Shown in pieces: positions 44,504 through 56,200 of a DNA stretch of 64,000 bases; the first letter of the stretch is position 1; the number at the start of each line of letters is the position of its first letter. A program made the position numbers and the translations under genes. The notes under the pieces are model-generated. The model saw only the letters and a list, made by a program, of their open reading frames with translations. It was not told the DNA's origin and did no database searches. The DNA comes from Candidatus Palauibacter rhopaloidicola. Lineage in GTDB: Bacteria; Gemmatimonadota; Gemmatimonadetes; Palauibacterales; Palauibacteraceae. The stretch is from the NCBI GenBank assembly GCA_026914155.1, contig JAPPGH010000012.1, forward strand, positions 1 through 64,000, written 5' to 3'.

Positions 44504-45549
44504 TCCGCGGCGCCCGAGCCGGCGCGCTCGCCGCGGCCCTGATGCCGGCGGCCCTTTTCGGCGCCGACGGCGTCTCGGGCTTCGCGGCCGCGTCGCAGGC
44601 GGCGCCCGCCGCGCCGCGGACGCATGTGCTCGTCGTCACGGGCCTCGGGGGCGCGCCGGAGTACTCAGAGCAGTTCCGGGCGGAAGCGGAGTCGCTGCTC
44701 GACGCGCTCGACAGCCGGCTCGGCGTGCGGGAGACCGTCGCGTGGCTCGCGGAGGACGAGGCGCTGTCCCCCCGCGTCGCGGGCCGGGCCACGCTGGAAG
44801 CCGTCGAGCGGGAAGTACTCGGCATGGCGAACCGGGCGGGGCCCTCCGACGTGGCGCTCATCCTCCTTCTCGGCCACGGAAGCGGCCGCGGCGAGGAGTC
44901 GCGCTTCAGCCTGCCCGGCCCGGACCTGTCGGGGGAGACGCTCTCGATGTGGCTCCACGCGTTCCCGACGCAGACCGTGGCGGTCGTGAACGCGGCGAGC
45001 GCCAGCGGCGGGTTCGTGCCCGCGGTCGCCGGTGAGCGGCGCATCGTCGTGACGGCCACGCGCTCCCCCCGCGAGCGCGAGCGGACCCACTTCGGCGGCT
45101 TCTTCGTCGACGCCTTCGCCCTCGACGAGGCGGACGTGGACAAGGACGAACGGGTATCGCTGCTCGAGGCGTTCAGCTACGCGACGGGCGAGGTCCGTCG
45201 CCGGTACGAGCGGGACAACGAGATGCTGACCGAACACGCCCTGCTGGACGATGACGGGGACGGCGAGGGATCGCTGGAACCGACTCCGGACGGACCCGAT
45301 GGTGCGCTGGCGAACCGGTTCTTCCTCGCCCAGGCGCCGGCCGCGCTGGCGGGGGCGGCGGCGGACGACCCGGCCGTGGCCGCGCTCCTGGCGCGGAAGC
45401 GCGAGGTGGAGGACGGGATCGCCGCGCTCCGCGCGCGTCGCGACGAGATGGAGGAGGAGGAATACGACGCGCAACTCGAGACGCTCCTCGTCGAACTCGC
45501 CCGCCTCAACCGCGCCATCCGCGAGGGCGGGAGCGTCCGGTGCGCCTGA
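44500..45549 (+). CDS. Caspase-fold protein lacking the catalytic Cys (pseudo-peptidase, C13/caspase type)
   Basis: 349-residue exported or anchored protein with an N-terminal hydrophobic stretch (GALAAALMPAALFGADG). The caspase-like core is visible: beta strand THVLVVTGLGG, catalytic-type His126 in LILLLGHGSG, and the position of the nucleophile, VAVVNAASASGGF. Here Ser167 occupies the place of Cys in the usual ACYSGG-type motif. This makes ordinary cysteine peptidase activity unlikely; a Ser-dependent or scaffold role is possible. An acidic Ca-binding-like run (DDDGDGEG) and a coiled C-terminal helix (EEEYDAQLETLLVELARL) follow. GTG 44500 overlaps the preceding stop; it overlaps the next gene by 10 bases. 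Encoded within the Bat-like operon. Confidence 0.75.
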   Translation: MIRGARAGALAAALMPAALFGADGVSGFAAASQAAPAAPRTHVLVVTGLGGAPEYSEQFRAEAESLLDALDSRLGVRETVAWLAEDEALSPRVAGRATLEAVEREVLGMANRAGPSDVALILLLGHGSGRGEESRFSLPGPDLSGETLSMWLHAFPTQTVAVVNAASASGGFVPAVAGERRIVVTATRSPRERERTHFGGFFVDAFALDEADVDKDERVSLLEAFSYATGEVRRRYERDNEMLTEHALLDDDGDGEGSLEPTPDGPDGALANRFFLAQAPAALAGAAADDPAVAALLARKREVEDGIAALRARRDEMEEEEYDAQLETLLVELARLNRAIREGGSVRCA

Positions 45550-48224
45550 CCGCGCGCCCGCCCGTCCGGTTGACCGCGCGCCGGACGCGGTTCGCGCGCC
45601 CGGCGTTCGCGCTGGCGCTCGTCCTCGTGGCGCCGACATCGGGGCGCGCGCAGGAGCGTTCGGATGCCGCGGGGGGCGGCGGACCGCTGGCCGCGGCGCT
45701 CGAGGCGCACCAGACCGGCGACTATGGGCAGGCGGTCGCGGCTTATCGGTCGGCGGCCCGTGCCGGGGGCGAGTTCCCGGCCTCCGCGCGCGGATGGGCG
45801 CGCGCGCTCGCCGCGACCGGCGAGTACGAGTCCGCGCTCGAAGCCCTCGACCGGGCCGCCGCGCGCGCCCCGGACGGAGCGAACGCGGACACCGAACTTG
45901 CCCGCGCACGCGGGCGCCAGTTGTACGCGCTCGGACGCCTCGACGAAGCGGAAGCGCACTTCCGCCGGGCCATCGAAGGTCGGGCCAGCGACGCGCAACT
46001 CGCGCGGCTCGACCTGGGACGCCTTCTCTTCGACCGCGGCGCGCGCGAGGAAGCCCTCGCCCTGTTCGACGGGTTCATCGACTTCTACAACCGGGCCGGC
46101 CGCCTCGACGCCGACGAGCTGCGCGCCGTCGGCGCCGCGCTCACGTATCTCGGGGCCCGCGACCCCGACCTCTTCCACGATGCCGTACGCGCCTTCGAGG
46201 AGGCCATCGAGGCGGACCCCGGCGACCCCGAGCCGCGCATCGACCTCGGTCTCCTCTTTCTCGACAAGTACGACAGCTTCGAGGCCGGGCCGCTGATCGA
46301 TGAAGCGCTGGCCCGGAACCCGGCCCACGCGCGCGCCCTCCTGGCGAAGGCGCGCCGCGCGAAGTTCGACGGCTCCTCCGAAGCGCTCGAACTCGCGCAG
46401 CTGGCGCTGGAAACGAACCCCCGTCTTACCGAAGCCCGCGCCTTCCTGGCGCGACTCTACCTCGAACTCGAGGACGTGGATGAGGCCGAAGCGGAGGCTC
46501 GGCGGGCGCTGGAGACGAACCCCCTCTCCCTCTCCGCGTGGACGGAAATCGCGGCGGCCGCCCACCTGCGGGGGGATGCGGCCGCCTTCGCGGAGGCGCG
46601 CGACCGCGTCCTGCGGCTGGATCCGCGGCACGCCGGCCTCTACGTCGCCCTCGCTCAGGTTGCCTACCGCACGCACCGCTACGCCGATGCGGTCGCGTTC
46701 GCGCGGCAAGCCGTGGCCCTCGATCCGCTGTCCTGGCCCGGAATGGCGGAACTCGGCCTCAACCAGCTCCGCGTCGGCGACCTGGAGGCGGGGCACGCGA
46801 CGCTCGAGGCCTCCTTCGAGGGCGACCCCTTCAACGTCTGGGTGTTCAACACGCTCGACCTGCTCGAGGAGCTGGCCGGGTTCGAGACGGTGGAAAGCCC
46901 GCGCTTCGTTTTCTCCATGCACCCGAAGGAAGCGGGCGCCCTCTCCATCTACGCCACGGCGCTCGCCGAAGAAGCCTACGACGCCATGCGCGCCCGCTAC
47001 GGGTACGAGCCGCCGACCCCGATCTCGGTCGAGGTCTACGACCGACACGCCGACTTTTCCGTGCGCACGGTCGGACTCGCGGGCATCGGCGCGCTCGGCG
47101 TGAGCTTCGGCTCCGTCCTCGCCATGGACTCCCCCGGTGCCCGCCCCGGCGGCGCCTTCAACTGGGGCTCGACGCTGTGGCACGAGATCTCGCACGCCTT
47201 CACCCTCGGCTACACCGAGCACCGCATCCCCCGCTGGCTCTCCGAGGGGCTCGCGGTCCTCGACGAGCGGCACGCGCGCGAGGGGTGGGGATCCGACGTG
47301 GACCCCGGCTTCCTCGCCGCCTTCCGGGACGAGCGGTTACCCTCGCTCGAGCGCTTCAACTACGGCTTCGTGCGGCCCGCCTACCCCGGGCAGGTGCAGC
47401 ACGCCTACTACATGGCCTCCCTCCTGTGCGAGATGATCGAGACGACGCGCGGCTTCGACGCCGTGCTCGCCATGCTCGCCGGATACCGCGACGGGCTGGA
47501 GACGCCGGAGGTCGTGGAACGGGCGCTGGGGACGACGCTCGCGGGCCTCGACCGTGAGTTGCGGGACTACATCGAGACCCGCTTCGGCCCGACGCTGAAG
47601 GCGCTGGGCACCCCCGAAGCCGGGACGCCGCCCGGCCCGGACACCTTCGCCGGATTGCTCATGGCGGCGGCGGAGGCACGGCGGGCGGGCCGCACGGAGG
47701 AGGCGATGCGGGCGCTGGAGAGGGCGCACGAGGTCTTCCCCGAGTACGCCGGAGCCGACGCGCCGATCCTCATTCTCGGGCATCTCCGCCGTGAGGCCGG
47801 CGACTTCGCGGGCGCCGCGGAGGCCTACCGAACGTATACCGCCCTCAACGAGAACCACTTCGAGACGCACCTCGCCCTCGCGGACCTCGAGCAGGCGCTC
47901 GGGAACGATGCGGCCGCCCGCGAGACGCTGGAGCGCGCGATCTGGATCGACCCCTTCCACCTGGACGTGCACGCGCGGCTCGCCTCCGGCTACGAGGCGG
48001 TCGAAGCGTGGCCCGAGGCGGCCCGCGAGCGGCGGGCGCTGCTGGCGCTGGCGCCGCCCGATCCGGCGGAGGCCCACTACCGGCTCGCCCTCGCGCTGCA
48101 CCGGGGCGGGGACGCGCGCGGTGCCCGGAGCGCGGTCCTCGATGCCTTGGAGATCGCCCCCAACTTCGAGGCCGCGCTCGATCTCCTGCTCGAGATCCGC
48201 GGCGACCCGGAGGGCCGGCGATGA
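45540..48224 (+). CDS. TPR-repeat protein with gluzincin-type metallopeptidase domain
   Basis: 894-residue exported protein. A signal peptide (FALALVLVAPTSGRAQ) precedes a long series of TPR helices (about residues 45-430) with patterns like AEAHFRRAIEG and AEAEARRALETNPLSLSAW. Next is a peptidase MA-like domain with HEISH (His548-Glu549-xx-His552) in TLWHEISHAFTLGY and, 17 residues later, Glu569 in RWLSEGLAVL. This is the HExxH plus Glu zinc site of gluzincin proteases. More TPRs occur near the C-terminus. Its zinc site is intact, so it should be an active metalloprotease, perhaps processing envelope proteins with the VWA partners. GTG 45540 overlaps the caspase-like gene. Confidence 0.85.
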   Translation: MRLTARPPVRLTARRTRFARPAFALALVLVAPTSGRAQERSDAAGGGGPLAAALEAHQTGDYGQAVAAYRSAARAGGEFPASARGWARALAATGEYESALEALDRAAARAPDGANADTELARARGRQLYALGRLDEAEAHFRRAIEGRASDAQLARLDLGRLLFDRGAREEALALFDGFIDFYNRAGRLDADELRAVGAALTYLGARDPDLFHDAVRAFEEAIEADPGDPEPRIDLGLLFLDKYDSFEAGPLIDEALARNPAHARALLAKARRAKFDGSSEALELAQLALETNPRLTEARAFLARLYLELEDVDEAEAEARRALETNPLSLSAWTEIAAAAHLRGDAAAFAEARDRVLRLDPRHAGLYVALAQVAYRTHRYADAVAFARQAVALDPLSWPGMAELGLNQLRVGDLEAGHATLEASFEGDPFNVWVFNTLDLLEELAGFETVESPRFVFSMHPKEAGALSIYATALAEEAYDAMRARYGYEPPTPISVEVYDRHADFSVRTVGLAGIGALGVSFGSVLAMDSPGARPGGAFNWGSTLWHEISHAFTLGYTEHRIPRWLSEGLAVLDERHAREGWGSDVDPGFLAAFRDERLPSLERFNYGFVRPAYPGQVQHAYYMASLLCEMIETTRGFDAVLAMLAGYRDGLETPEVVERALGTTLAGLDRELRDYIETRFGPTLKALGTPEAGTPPGPDTFAGLLMAAAEARRAGRTEEAMRALERAHEVFPEYAGADAPILILGHLRREAGDFAGAAEAYRTYTALNENHFETHLALADLEQALGNDAAARETLERAIWIDPFHLDVHARLASGYEAVEAWPEAARERRALLALAPPDPAEAHYRLALALHRGGDARGARSAVLDALEIAPNFEAALDLLLEIRGDPEGRR

Positions 48225-49027
48225 CCGCGCGCCTCCGACCCCCCGTCGCCCGCCCCCTTGCGACCGGCGGCCTGGCCGCGCTCCTCACGCTGCTCGCCGC
48301 TGCCGACCTCGAGGGCCAGCGCCGGCGCGGACGCGGAGGCGGCGGGTTCGGGGACGACCTCGCCTCCTACCAGCAGTACAACACGCCCTACACCGGCGAG
48401 TTCACCTTCGTCCGCCTCTACTACCGCGGCGGCTGGGGCTGGAACCCGGGGTGGTCGCACGACTGGCCCATAGCCGAGCGCAACTTCGCCGAGATCATGG
48501 ACGCGCTCACGACGATCGGCCCGCGCAGGGGCGGCGGCAACGTCCTCGCCATGGACGACCCGGACCTGTTCAAGTTCCCCGTCGCCTACCTGTCGGAACC
48601 CGGCGGCTGGACGATGAACCAGGTGGAGGCCGACAACCTGGGCAACTATCTGCGCAAGGGCGGGTTCCTCATCATCGACGACATGGGAGGCAGGCGGGAC
48701 CTGGACAGAACGAGGGAGGGGCTCCAGATCCTGCTCCCGGGACTCCGGCTCGAACGGCTCGACGACAGCCACCCGATCTTCGACTCGTTCTTCCACCTGG
48801 AGCGGGAGAACATCGAGATGCCGCACCCGTACCGGGGCGGCGTGGCGAGCTACTGGGGCGTCTTCGAGGACAACGACCCCGAGGGCCGCCTTATGGTCAT
48901 CGTGAATCACGACAACGACATTGGCGACTACATGGAGTGGTCGGACCGGGGGTTCGTCCCCATCGCCCTCTCCAACGAAGCGTACAAGCTGGGCGTCAAC
49001 TACGTGGTATACGCCCTCACACACTGA
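48221..49027 (+). CDS. DUF4159 protein (exported)
   Basis: 268-residue exported protein with an N-terminal signal (ATGGLAALLTLLAAADLEGQ) followed by an Arg/Gly-rich linker (RRRGRGGGGFGDD). The core matches DUF4159: FTFVRLYYRGGWGWNPGWSHDWPIAERNFAEIM, DPDLFKFPVAYLSEPGGWTM, LRKGGFLIIDDMGG and SHPIFDSFFHL. Domains of this kind are nearly always encoded beside MoxR, DUF58 and VWA genes and have a class I GATase-like fold. A biochemical role is not known. ATG 48221 immediately follows the peptidase gene (4-bp overlap). Confidence 0.85.
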   Translation: MTARLRPPVARPLATGGLAALLTLLAAADLEGQRRRGRGGGGFGDDLASYQQYNTPYTGEFTFVRLYYRGGWGWNPGWSHDWPIAERNFAEIMDALTTIGPRRGGGNVLAMDDPDLFKFPVAYLSEPGGWTMNQVEADNLGNYLRKGGFLIIDDMGGRRDLDRTREGLQILLPGLRLERLDDSHPIFDSFFHLERENIEMPHPYRGGVASYWGVFEDNDPEGRLMVIVNHDNDIGDYMEWSDRGFVPIALSNEAYKLGVNYVVYALTH

Positions 49028-49066
49028 ACCGACGCACTGAATCCACCGAACCCGGAAGGAGCCGGC

Positions 49067-50155
<1,089 letters not shown>

Positions 50156-50170
50156 GGGGCGGGCCGGATC

Positions 50171-51097
50171 ATGCGCGCGCGAATCGCCTCGAGGACGGTG
50201 CCGGGGACGCAGTTCCTCGATCCGGCGGTGCTCACCCGGATCGGGAACCTCGAACTCATCGCGCGTTCGGTGGTCGAGGGCTTCATCGCCGGGGCGCACG
50301 GGTCGCCCTTCGTCGGGCTGTCCCTCGATTTCGCAGCGCACCGCCAGTACCTGCCGGGCGACGACATCCGCAAGATCGACTGGAAGGTGTACGGACGCAC
50401 CGACCGCCACTACATCAAGGAGTACGAGGCCGAGACCAACGCGAACATCTTCTTCGCGGTGGACGCTTCGCGTTCCATGGATTACGGCTCGCGCGGGATC
50501 ACGAAGCTCGACTATGCCCGCTACCTGACGGCCTGTCTTGCCTATCTCTCCGCGAGCCAGCGCGACCGCGTGGGCGCGGCGATCTTCGATGAGAAGCTGC
50601 TCGAGTACATCCCCCCCTCCGTCCGGCACCGACGCCTGATCCTGGCGGCGCTCGACCGCGTCCGGGCCGAGACGGCGGGCGATCTGACCCGGCCCCTGAC
50701 GCAGGTGGCCGAGAGCCTGGCCCGGAAGGGGATCGTCGTTCTCGTCTCCGACCTGTACACGGAACCGAAGACGGTCCTCGACTCGGTGGGGGCGCTCCGC
50801 AGCAAGGGGCAGGACGTGATCGTGTTCCAGATCCTGGACCCGGCCGAGGTCGACTTCCCGTTCGAGGCGGCGCGGTCGTTCGAGGACCTGGAGACGGGGG
50901 AGCGGCTGCCGGTGACGCCCGACGTGATGCGCGAGGAGTACCTCTCGCTGGTGAAGGGGCACGTGGGCGAGATCTCGAAGCGGATGATCGAGCGGGCGAT
51001 CGACCACGAACTCATCGTCACCTCGACGCCGCTCGACGCCGTGCTCTTCCGCTACCTGTCGCACCGGTCCCGGCGACTGAAGGGCAAGGACCGATGA
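50171..51097 (+). CDS. DUF58 protein (VWA-like, MoxR partner)
   Basis: 308-residue protein of the DUF58 family. Key blocks are FIAGAHGSPFVGLSLDFAAHRQYLPGDDIRKIDWKVYGRTDRHYIKEYEAE, the family signature, and NANIFFAVDASRSMDYGS, in which DASRSM is a metal-ion-dependent adhesion site. The C-terminal LDAVLFRYLSHRSRRLK is basic. In other genomes the protein is encoded beside MoxR and binds it. The ATG at 50171 follows the MoxR gene by 15 bases; the 3' end overlaps the next gene (ATGA). Confidence 0.93.
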   Translation: MRARIASRTVPGTQFLDPAVLTRIGNLELIARSVVEGFIAGAHGSPFVGLSLDFAAHRQYLPGDDIRKIDWKVYGRTDRHYIKEYEAETNANIFFAVDASRSMDYGSRGITKLDYARYLTACLAYLSASQRDRVGAAIFDEKLLEYIPPSVRHRRLILAALDRVRAETAGDLTRPLTQVAESLARKGIVVLVSDLYTEPKTVLDSVGALRSKGQDVIVFQILDPAEVDFPFEAARSFEDLETGERLPVTPDVMREEYLSLVKGHVGEISKRMIERAIDHELIVTSTPLDAVLFRYLSHRSRRLKGKDR

Positions 51098-53190
51098 GTT
51101 TCCTGGCCCCGTGGTTCCTGGCCGGGCTCGGACTCCTCTCGATCCCGATCATCATCCACCTCACGCATCGCCAGCGCAGCCGGGTGACGGTGTTCCCATC
51201 GCTGATGTTCCTCCGGAAGCTGCCCTTCAAGACGATGAACCGGCGCCGGATCCGGCATCCTCTGCTCTTCGCGCTGCGCTGCATCGCGGTCATCCTCCTC
51301 GCCCTCGCCTTCTCACGGCCGTTCTTCGACGCCGTGGCGGAGGTGGAGGCCGGTGCGGCCCGCGACGTCGTCATCCTCATCGACGTGTCGGCGAGCCTGG
51401 GCTACGAGGGACGCTGGGAGGCGGTGCTCGACTCCGCGCGCGCCGTCATCGACGGTCTCGGGGAGGGGGATCGCGTCGCGGTGGCGACGTTCGACGAGCG
51501 GGCGCGGGAGCGGGTGCCGCTGACGCTCGACCTCGCGGCCGCCCGGGAGGCGCTTGGGGGTCTGTCGACGACCGATCTCGGAACGCGGCTCGAAGCGGGG
51601 ATCCAGCTCGCGGGGCGGATCCTCGCGGAGTCCGAGGACCGGACGCGCGAGGTGGCGCTGGTTTCGGACTTCCAGCGCACGGGGTGGGAGGACGGCGGCC
51701 GGGTGCGGCTTCCCGACGGGGTCTCGTTGCGGGCGGCGAGCGTCGCGCCGGAGGAGGCCGCGAACGTGGCGTTGGCGGAGGCGGCGGTGCGGGCCGCGGA
51801 CGACGGTCGCGTCCGGCTCCTGGCCCGGCTCGCGAACATGGGCGAAGCGCCGGTGGAGCGACTGCCGGTGTCGCTCGAGATCGCCGGGCGGACGGTGGCG
51901 ACGGTCCCGGTGGACATGCCGCCGCGCGGCGTCGGCACGGCGGTGTTCGACGACCTCGCCCTCCCGGAGGGACGGAGCCGCGGGCGCCTCACGGTCCCGG
52001 GGGACGGGCTGGCCATCGATGACGAGTTCCGCTTCATGGCGGCGCCCGAGGCGGGTCTGCGCACGCTCGTCCTGGAGAGCAACCGCAGGGGATCGGAGGG
52101 GAGCCTCTTTCTCGAGCGCGCCCTCGGCATCGGCGACGCGCCCCGCATCGAGACGTCGCGGACGCCGGCCGCGGGTCTCGATGCCGGCGCGCTGTCGGCG
52201 GTGGACTTCGCGATCCTCAACGACGCGGACCTCGCCGACGCGGGCCGGGCCGGCCGGCTGCGCGAGTGGGTGAGCGCAGGCGGGGGCCTGCTCATCGTCC
52301 TCGGCCGGGATGCGAGCATGAACCGGTGGTCCGACGCCGGACTGGAATTGCTCGGCTCCGGCCCCGGCTCGCTCGTGGATGCCGCGGACGGCCGCCGGCT
52401 GTCGTGGCTCGACTACGATCACCCGGTGTTCGAGGTGTTCTCCGGTCCCCGCAGCGGCGATTTTTCGGGCGCGCGCTTCGATCGATTCTGGAGCCTCGAT
52501 CCCGCCGAGGGCACGGCGGTGGTGGCGCGCTTCGACAGCGGGGAACCCGCCCTGCTCGAACATTCGGTGGGCGAGGGGCGCGTGCTGGTGTGGACGTCGA
52601 CCCTCGACCGTTACTGGAACGACCTCGCGCTGCAGCCCGTCTTCCTGCCCTTCGTGCACCGGCTTGCGCTGCACGCCACCGGATATCGCGAGCCCGAACG
52701 CTGGATCGAAGCCGGGGGCGTGCTCGAACTCACGGCCCTCGTCGGGACGGGTGGGGCGGGCCCTGCGGGCGCTGCGGGGCTCACCGCGGACGAGGCCGAG
52801 TGGGTCCTGGTGGATCCGGACGGCGACCGGCAGCCGGTGGAGGTCGGCGAAGGGCCGACGTGGATCGAGTTTCCGCGCGCGGGTTTCTACCAGGTGGCGC
52901 TCCGGGACGACGCGGGTCGCGCGACGACCGTGGCGGTGAACCCCCGGATCACCGAATCTGATCTGGCGCCGGTGGCGACGGAGCGCGTGGTGGAGGCCGT
53001 GGCGGGCGTCGCCCCGACGGCGGGAGGCGCCGGAGAGAACGGCGCGAACGCTGGCGGAGAAACGGTCCCGCGACGCGCCGAACTCTGGTGGGTGCTCCTG
53101 CTGCTGGCGGGGCTCGTGCTGGGAGTGGAGAGCGTGCTCGCAAACCGCTGGACGCGCCAGCGGCCCGTGTCCGGGCTGGCAGGCGCCTGA
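51094..53190 (+). CDS. BatA-like VWA membrane protein
   Basis: 698-residue membrane protein. The N-terminus has the BatA signature helix (FLAPWFLAGLGLLSIPIIIHL, then RVTVFPSLMFLRKLPF), followed by a second helix (LLFALRCIAVILLALAFSRPFF). A VWA-type domain begins VVILIDVSASLGYEGRW with a DVSAS MIDAS motif. A GATase-like segment is visible near GGGLLIVLGRDASM. A final helix (LWWVLLLLAGLVLGVESVLANRW) anchors the C-terminus. Such proteins were first tied to aerotolerance in Bacteroides. ATG 51094 overlaps the DUF58 stop. Confidence 0.9.
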   Translation: MSFLAPWFLAGLGLLSIPIIIHLTHRQRSRVTVFPSLMFLRKLPFKTMNRRRIRHPLLFALRCIAVILLALAFSRPFFDAVAEVEAGAARDVVILIDVSASLGYEGRWEAVLDSARAVIDGLGEGDRVAVATFDERARERVPLTLDLAAAREALGGLSTTDLGTRLEAGIQLAGRILAESEDRTREVALVSDFQRTGWEDGGRVRLPDGVSLRAASVAPEEAANVALAEAAVRAADDGRVRLLARLANMGEAPVERLPVSLEIAGRTVATVPVDMPPRGVGTAVFDDLALPEGRSRGRLTVPGDGLAIDDEFRFMAAPEAGLRTLVLESNRRGSEGSLFLERALGIGDAPRIETSRTPAAGLDAGALSAVDFAILNDADLADAGRAGRLREWVSAGGGLLIVLGRDASMNRWSDAGLELLGSGPGSLVDAADGRRLSWLDYDHPVFEVFSGPRSGDFSGARFDRFWSLDPAEGTAVVARFDSGEPALLEHSVGEGRVLVWTSTLDRYWNDLALQPVFLPFVHRLALHATGYREPERWIEAGGVLELTALVGTGGAGPAGAAGLTADEAEWVLVDPDGDRQPVEVGEGPTWIEFPRAGFYQVALRDDAGRATTVAVNPRITESDLAPVATERVVEAVAGVAPTAGGAGENGANAGGETVPRRAELWWVLLLLAGLVLGVESVLANRWTRQRPVSGLAGA

Positions 53191-53245
53191 CGAGCTGAGA
53201 CCGGGGCCGGGCCGGAGCCTGGCATGATTCCGGGAGTAAGGGAGG

Positions 53246-56200
53246 ATGACGATGCAGCGATGGGCGAAGACGCGGAACACGGAGCACCAGTTGCTCGGCA
53301 TCGTCCGCGACGTGAGGCGCCGCTGGCGCGTGCGCCAGCTCATCCAGGGCATCGCGGTGACGCTGGGGATCGGTTTCGCCGTCTTCTTCATCGCGACCTT
53401 GGGAATCGACCGGCTGCGCTTCGACGACGGCGCGGTTCTCGCCTTCCGCATCGTGCTCTGGGCGGCCGCCGCCGGCCTCCTCGCCTGGTTCGTCGTGCGC
53501 CCGCTCCTGCGCCGGGTCTCGGACGCGCAGGTCGCGCTCTACCTGGAGGAGCATGAACCGTCGCTCAAGGCGGCGTTCCTCGCGGCGATCGAGCGTGCCA
53601 AGTCGCCGGGTGCCCGCTCCGGCCTCGACGCCCGCCTGCTGGAGGTCGCGGCCCGGCGCGCCCGCCGGGTGGATCGGGGGCGCCGCGTCGAGCGCGACCG
53701 GCTGCGCCGTTCGACCGCCTGGTTCGCGGGCGTCGCCTCGGCCGTGCTGCTCATCGCCCTCTTCGGCCCCGCCTTCCAGGGCACGGCGGGCTCGCTCCTC
53801 CTGAGCCCCTGGAAGACCGCCGACGCCGCGAATCCCTACGCGATCGCGGTGGAGCCCGGCGACGCGCTCATCGCCCGGGGCTCGGATCAACTCGTGCGCG
53901 CGTTCCCACAGGGGTTCGAGACGGACGAAGTGGAGGTCGCCGTCCGGCGCGGAGAGTCGGAGGTGTGGGAACGCTACTTCATGACGCCGGCCGCCGAGGA
54001 CGCCGCGTTCGAGATCCTCCTCTTCGACCTCGACGAGCCCACCGCCTACACGGTGACCTCCGAGGGCGTCCGGTCACCCGTCTTCACCATCGAGGTCGCG
54101 GACCTGCCCTACGTGGACCGGATCGACCTCGAGTACCGCTTCCCCGCCTACACCGGGCTGAGCCCGCGGACCGTCGAGGACGGCGGCGACATCGCGGTGC
54201 TGCGGGGGACCGAGGTCCGGCTTCGGGTGACGCCGACGATGGCCACCGAGGCGGCGCGGCTCGCGTTCGACGGCGAGGGGGAGGGCACAGCGCTCGAACC
54301 CGTGGACGGCGCGTTCGAGACGAGCTTCACGGTGACCGGCGAAACCTTCTACCGCATCGAGTTCATGGGTCCGGGCAACCGCTTCGTCATCGGCTCCCCC
54401 GACTATCTCGTCGAACCGCTCGACGACCAGCCGCCGGGGATCCGGATCGCCGAGCCCGGAAGGGACACGCGCCTGTCGCCGATCGAGGAACTCTACGTGG
54501 AGGTCGAAGCCGAGGACGACTTCGGTCTCGGGCAGGTCGAACTCCTCTACTCGGTGAACGGCGGGGAGGAATCGTCCCGCGTTCTCCACGGCACGACCCG
54601 CGGCGGAACCACGCAGCTCTCCGGCGGACACACCTTCTTCCTCGAGGAGTTCGGCCTCGAGCCGGGCGACGTTCTCTCCTACTACGCCCGCGCGACGGAC
54701 CTGCGCTCCGGCGGCCCCGGCGGCGGGGTCGAAAGCTCGGACATCTACTTCGTCGAAATCCGCCCCTTCGACCGCAACTACCGCCAGGCCGAGCAGGGTG
54801 GGGGAGGGGGTAGAGGCGGCGGGGGCGGGGCCGGCATGGGCGGCGAGCTGTCGGAACAGCAGCGCCAGATCGTCGCGGCGACGTTCCGTCTGGAGCGCGA
54901 CGAAGACGAGTTCGACGACGAGGAGATGTCGGAGAACCTGGCCACGCTGACGCTGTTGCAGGGGCGGCTGCGGCAGCAGGTGGAAGAGCTGATCGCGCAG
55001 ATGCAGCGGCGGGGCGTGGCGGGCGACCCGTCGCTCGAGACGGTGTTCCGCGAACTCCCGCTGGCACCGCCCGCGATGCTGGAGGCGGAGACGAGGCTGG
55101 GAGAGCGGCGGCTCCGGGAGGCGCTCGCGCCCGAACAGCGCTCGCTCCAGCACCTGCAGCGCGCCGAGGCCGCGTTCCGCGATGTCCAGGTGCAACAGGG
55201 TGGCGGCGGGGGCGGCGGGACGCCCGGGAGCGTCGGGTCGGGGGCCGAGGAACTCGCGGACCTGTTCGAGCTGGAGTTGGACCGCCTGCGGAACCAGTAC
55301 GAAACCGTCCAGCGGGGCCAGCAGCAACAGCAGGACCAGGAGGTCGACGAGGCGCTGCAGAAGCTCGAGGAACTGGCGAGGCGCCAGCAGCAGATGAACG
55401 AGCGCGCGGCCGCGCAGCAGCGGGGCGCCGCCGGCGGTGGCCAGGGCCAGCAGCAGCAGATGATCCAGGAGGCGGAGGAGTTGGCCCGGCAACTGCAGCG
55501 CCTGGGTCGCGAGGGCGACCGGGCGGACGTCGAGGAATCCGCGCGCCGGCTGCAGCAGGCGGCGGACGAGATGCGTCGGGCGCAGGCGCAGGGTCGCCGG
55601 GGGCAGGGGCAGGCGGAGGCATCGAACGCCCTCGACCGGCTGCGCGAGGCACGCCGGCTGCTCGAGAACCGGCAGGTTGCGGCGGTGGAACGGGAGGTTG
55701 AGGACGCCGCGAGGAGGGCCGAGCGGATCGCGGAGCGTCAGCGGGAACTGCAGAGCGATGTGAACGAGGACCCGACGGGCGGTGACCGGGACCGCCTGGC
55801 CGGGCTGCGCGAACGCAAGACCGAACTCGCTCGCGAGGTGGACCGGTTGGAGACCGACCTCGACCGCCTGTCGCGCGAGGCGCGTCAGGATCAGCCGGAG
55901 GCCGCCCGCCGCCTCGTGGAAGCCGCCGGCGAGATCCGTGAGAGCCGGCTGCGGGACAAGCTCAACTTCTCGCGAGGCGCCCTCGGCTCCCAGACCGAGG
56001 ACTTTGTGCGGAACTTCGAGGAACAGATCACCCGGGATGCGGAGAACGTGCGGGCCCGGGTCCAGGCCGCGCAGGACGCATTGAGCGAGTCGGACCCCCG
56101 CCGCCTCGGCCGGCAACTCGACGAGACGCGCGACCTCGTCCGCGGCCTCGAGTCGCTCCAGGAGCGCCTGCAACAGGACCAGGAGGGGCAGGGTCAGGAG

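Noticed and set aside
45177..47273. Minus-strand 698-codon reading frame over the TPR-peptidase gene
   Set aside because: It mirrors strong third-position GC bias of a coding strand with HEISH and TPR motifs; no recognisable family in the antisense protein.
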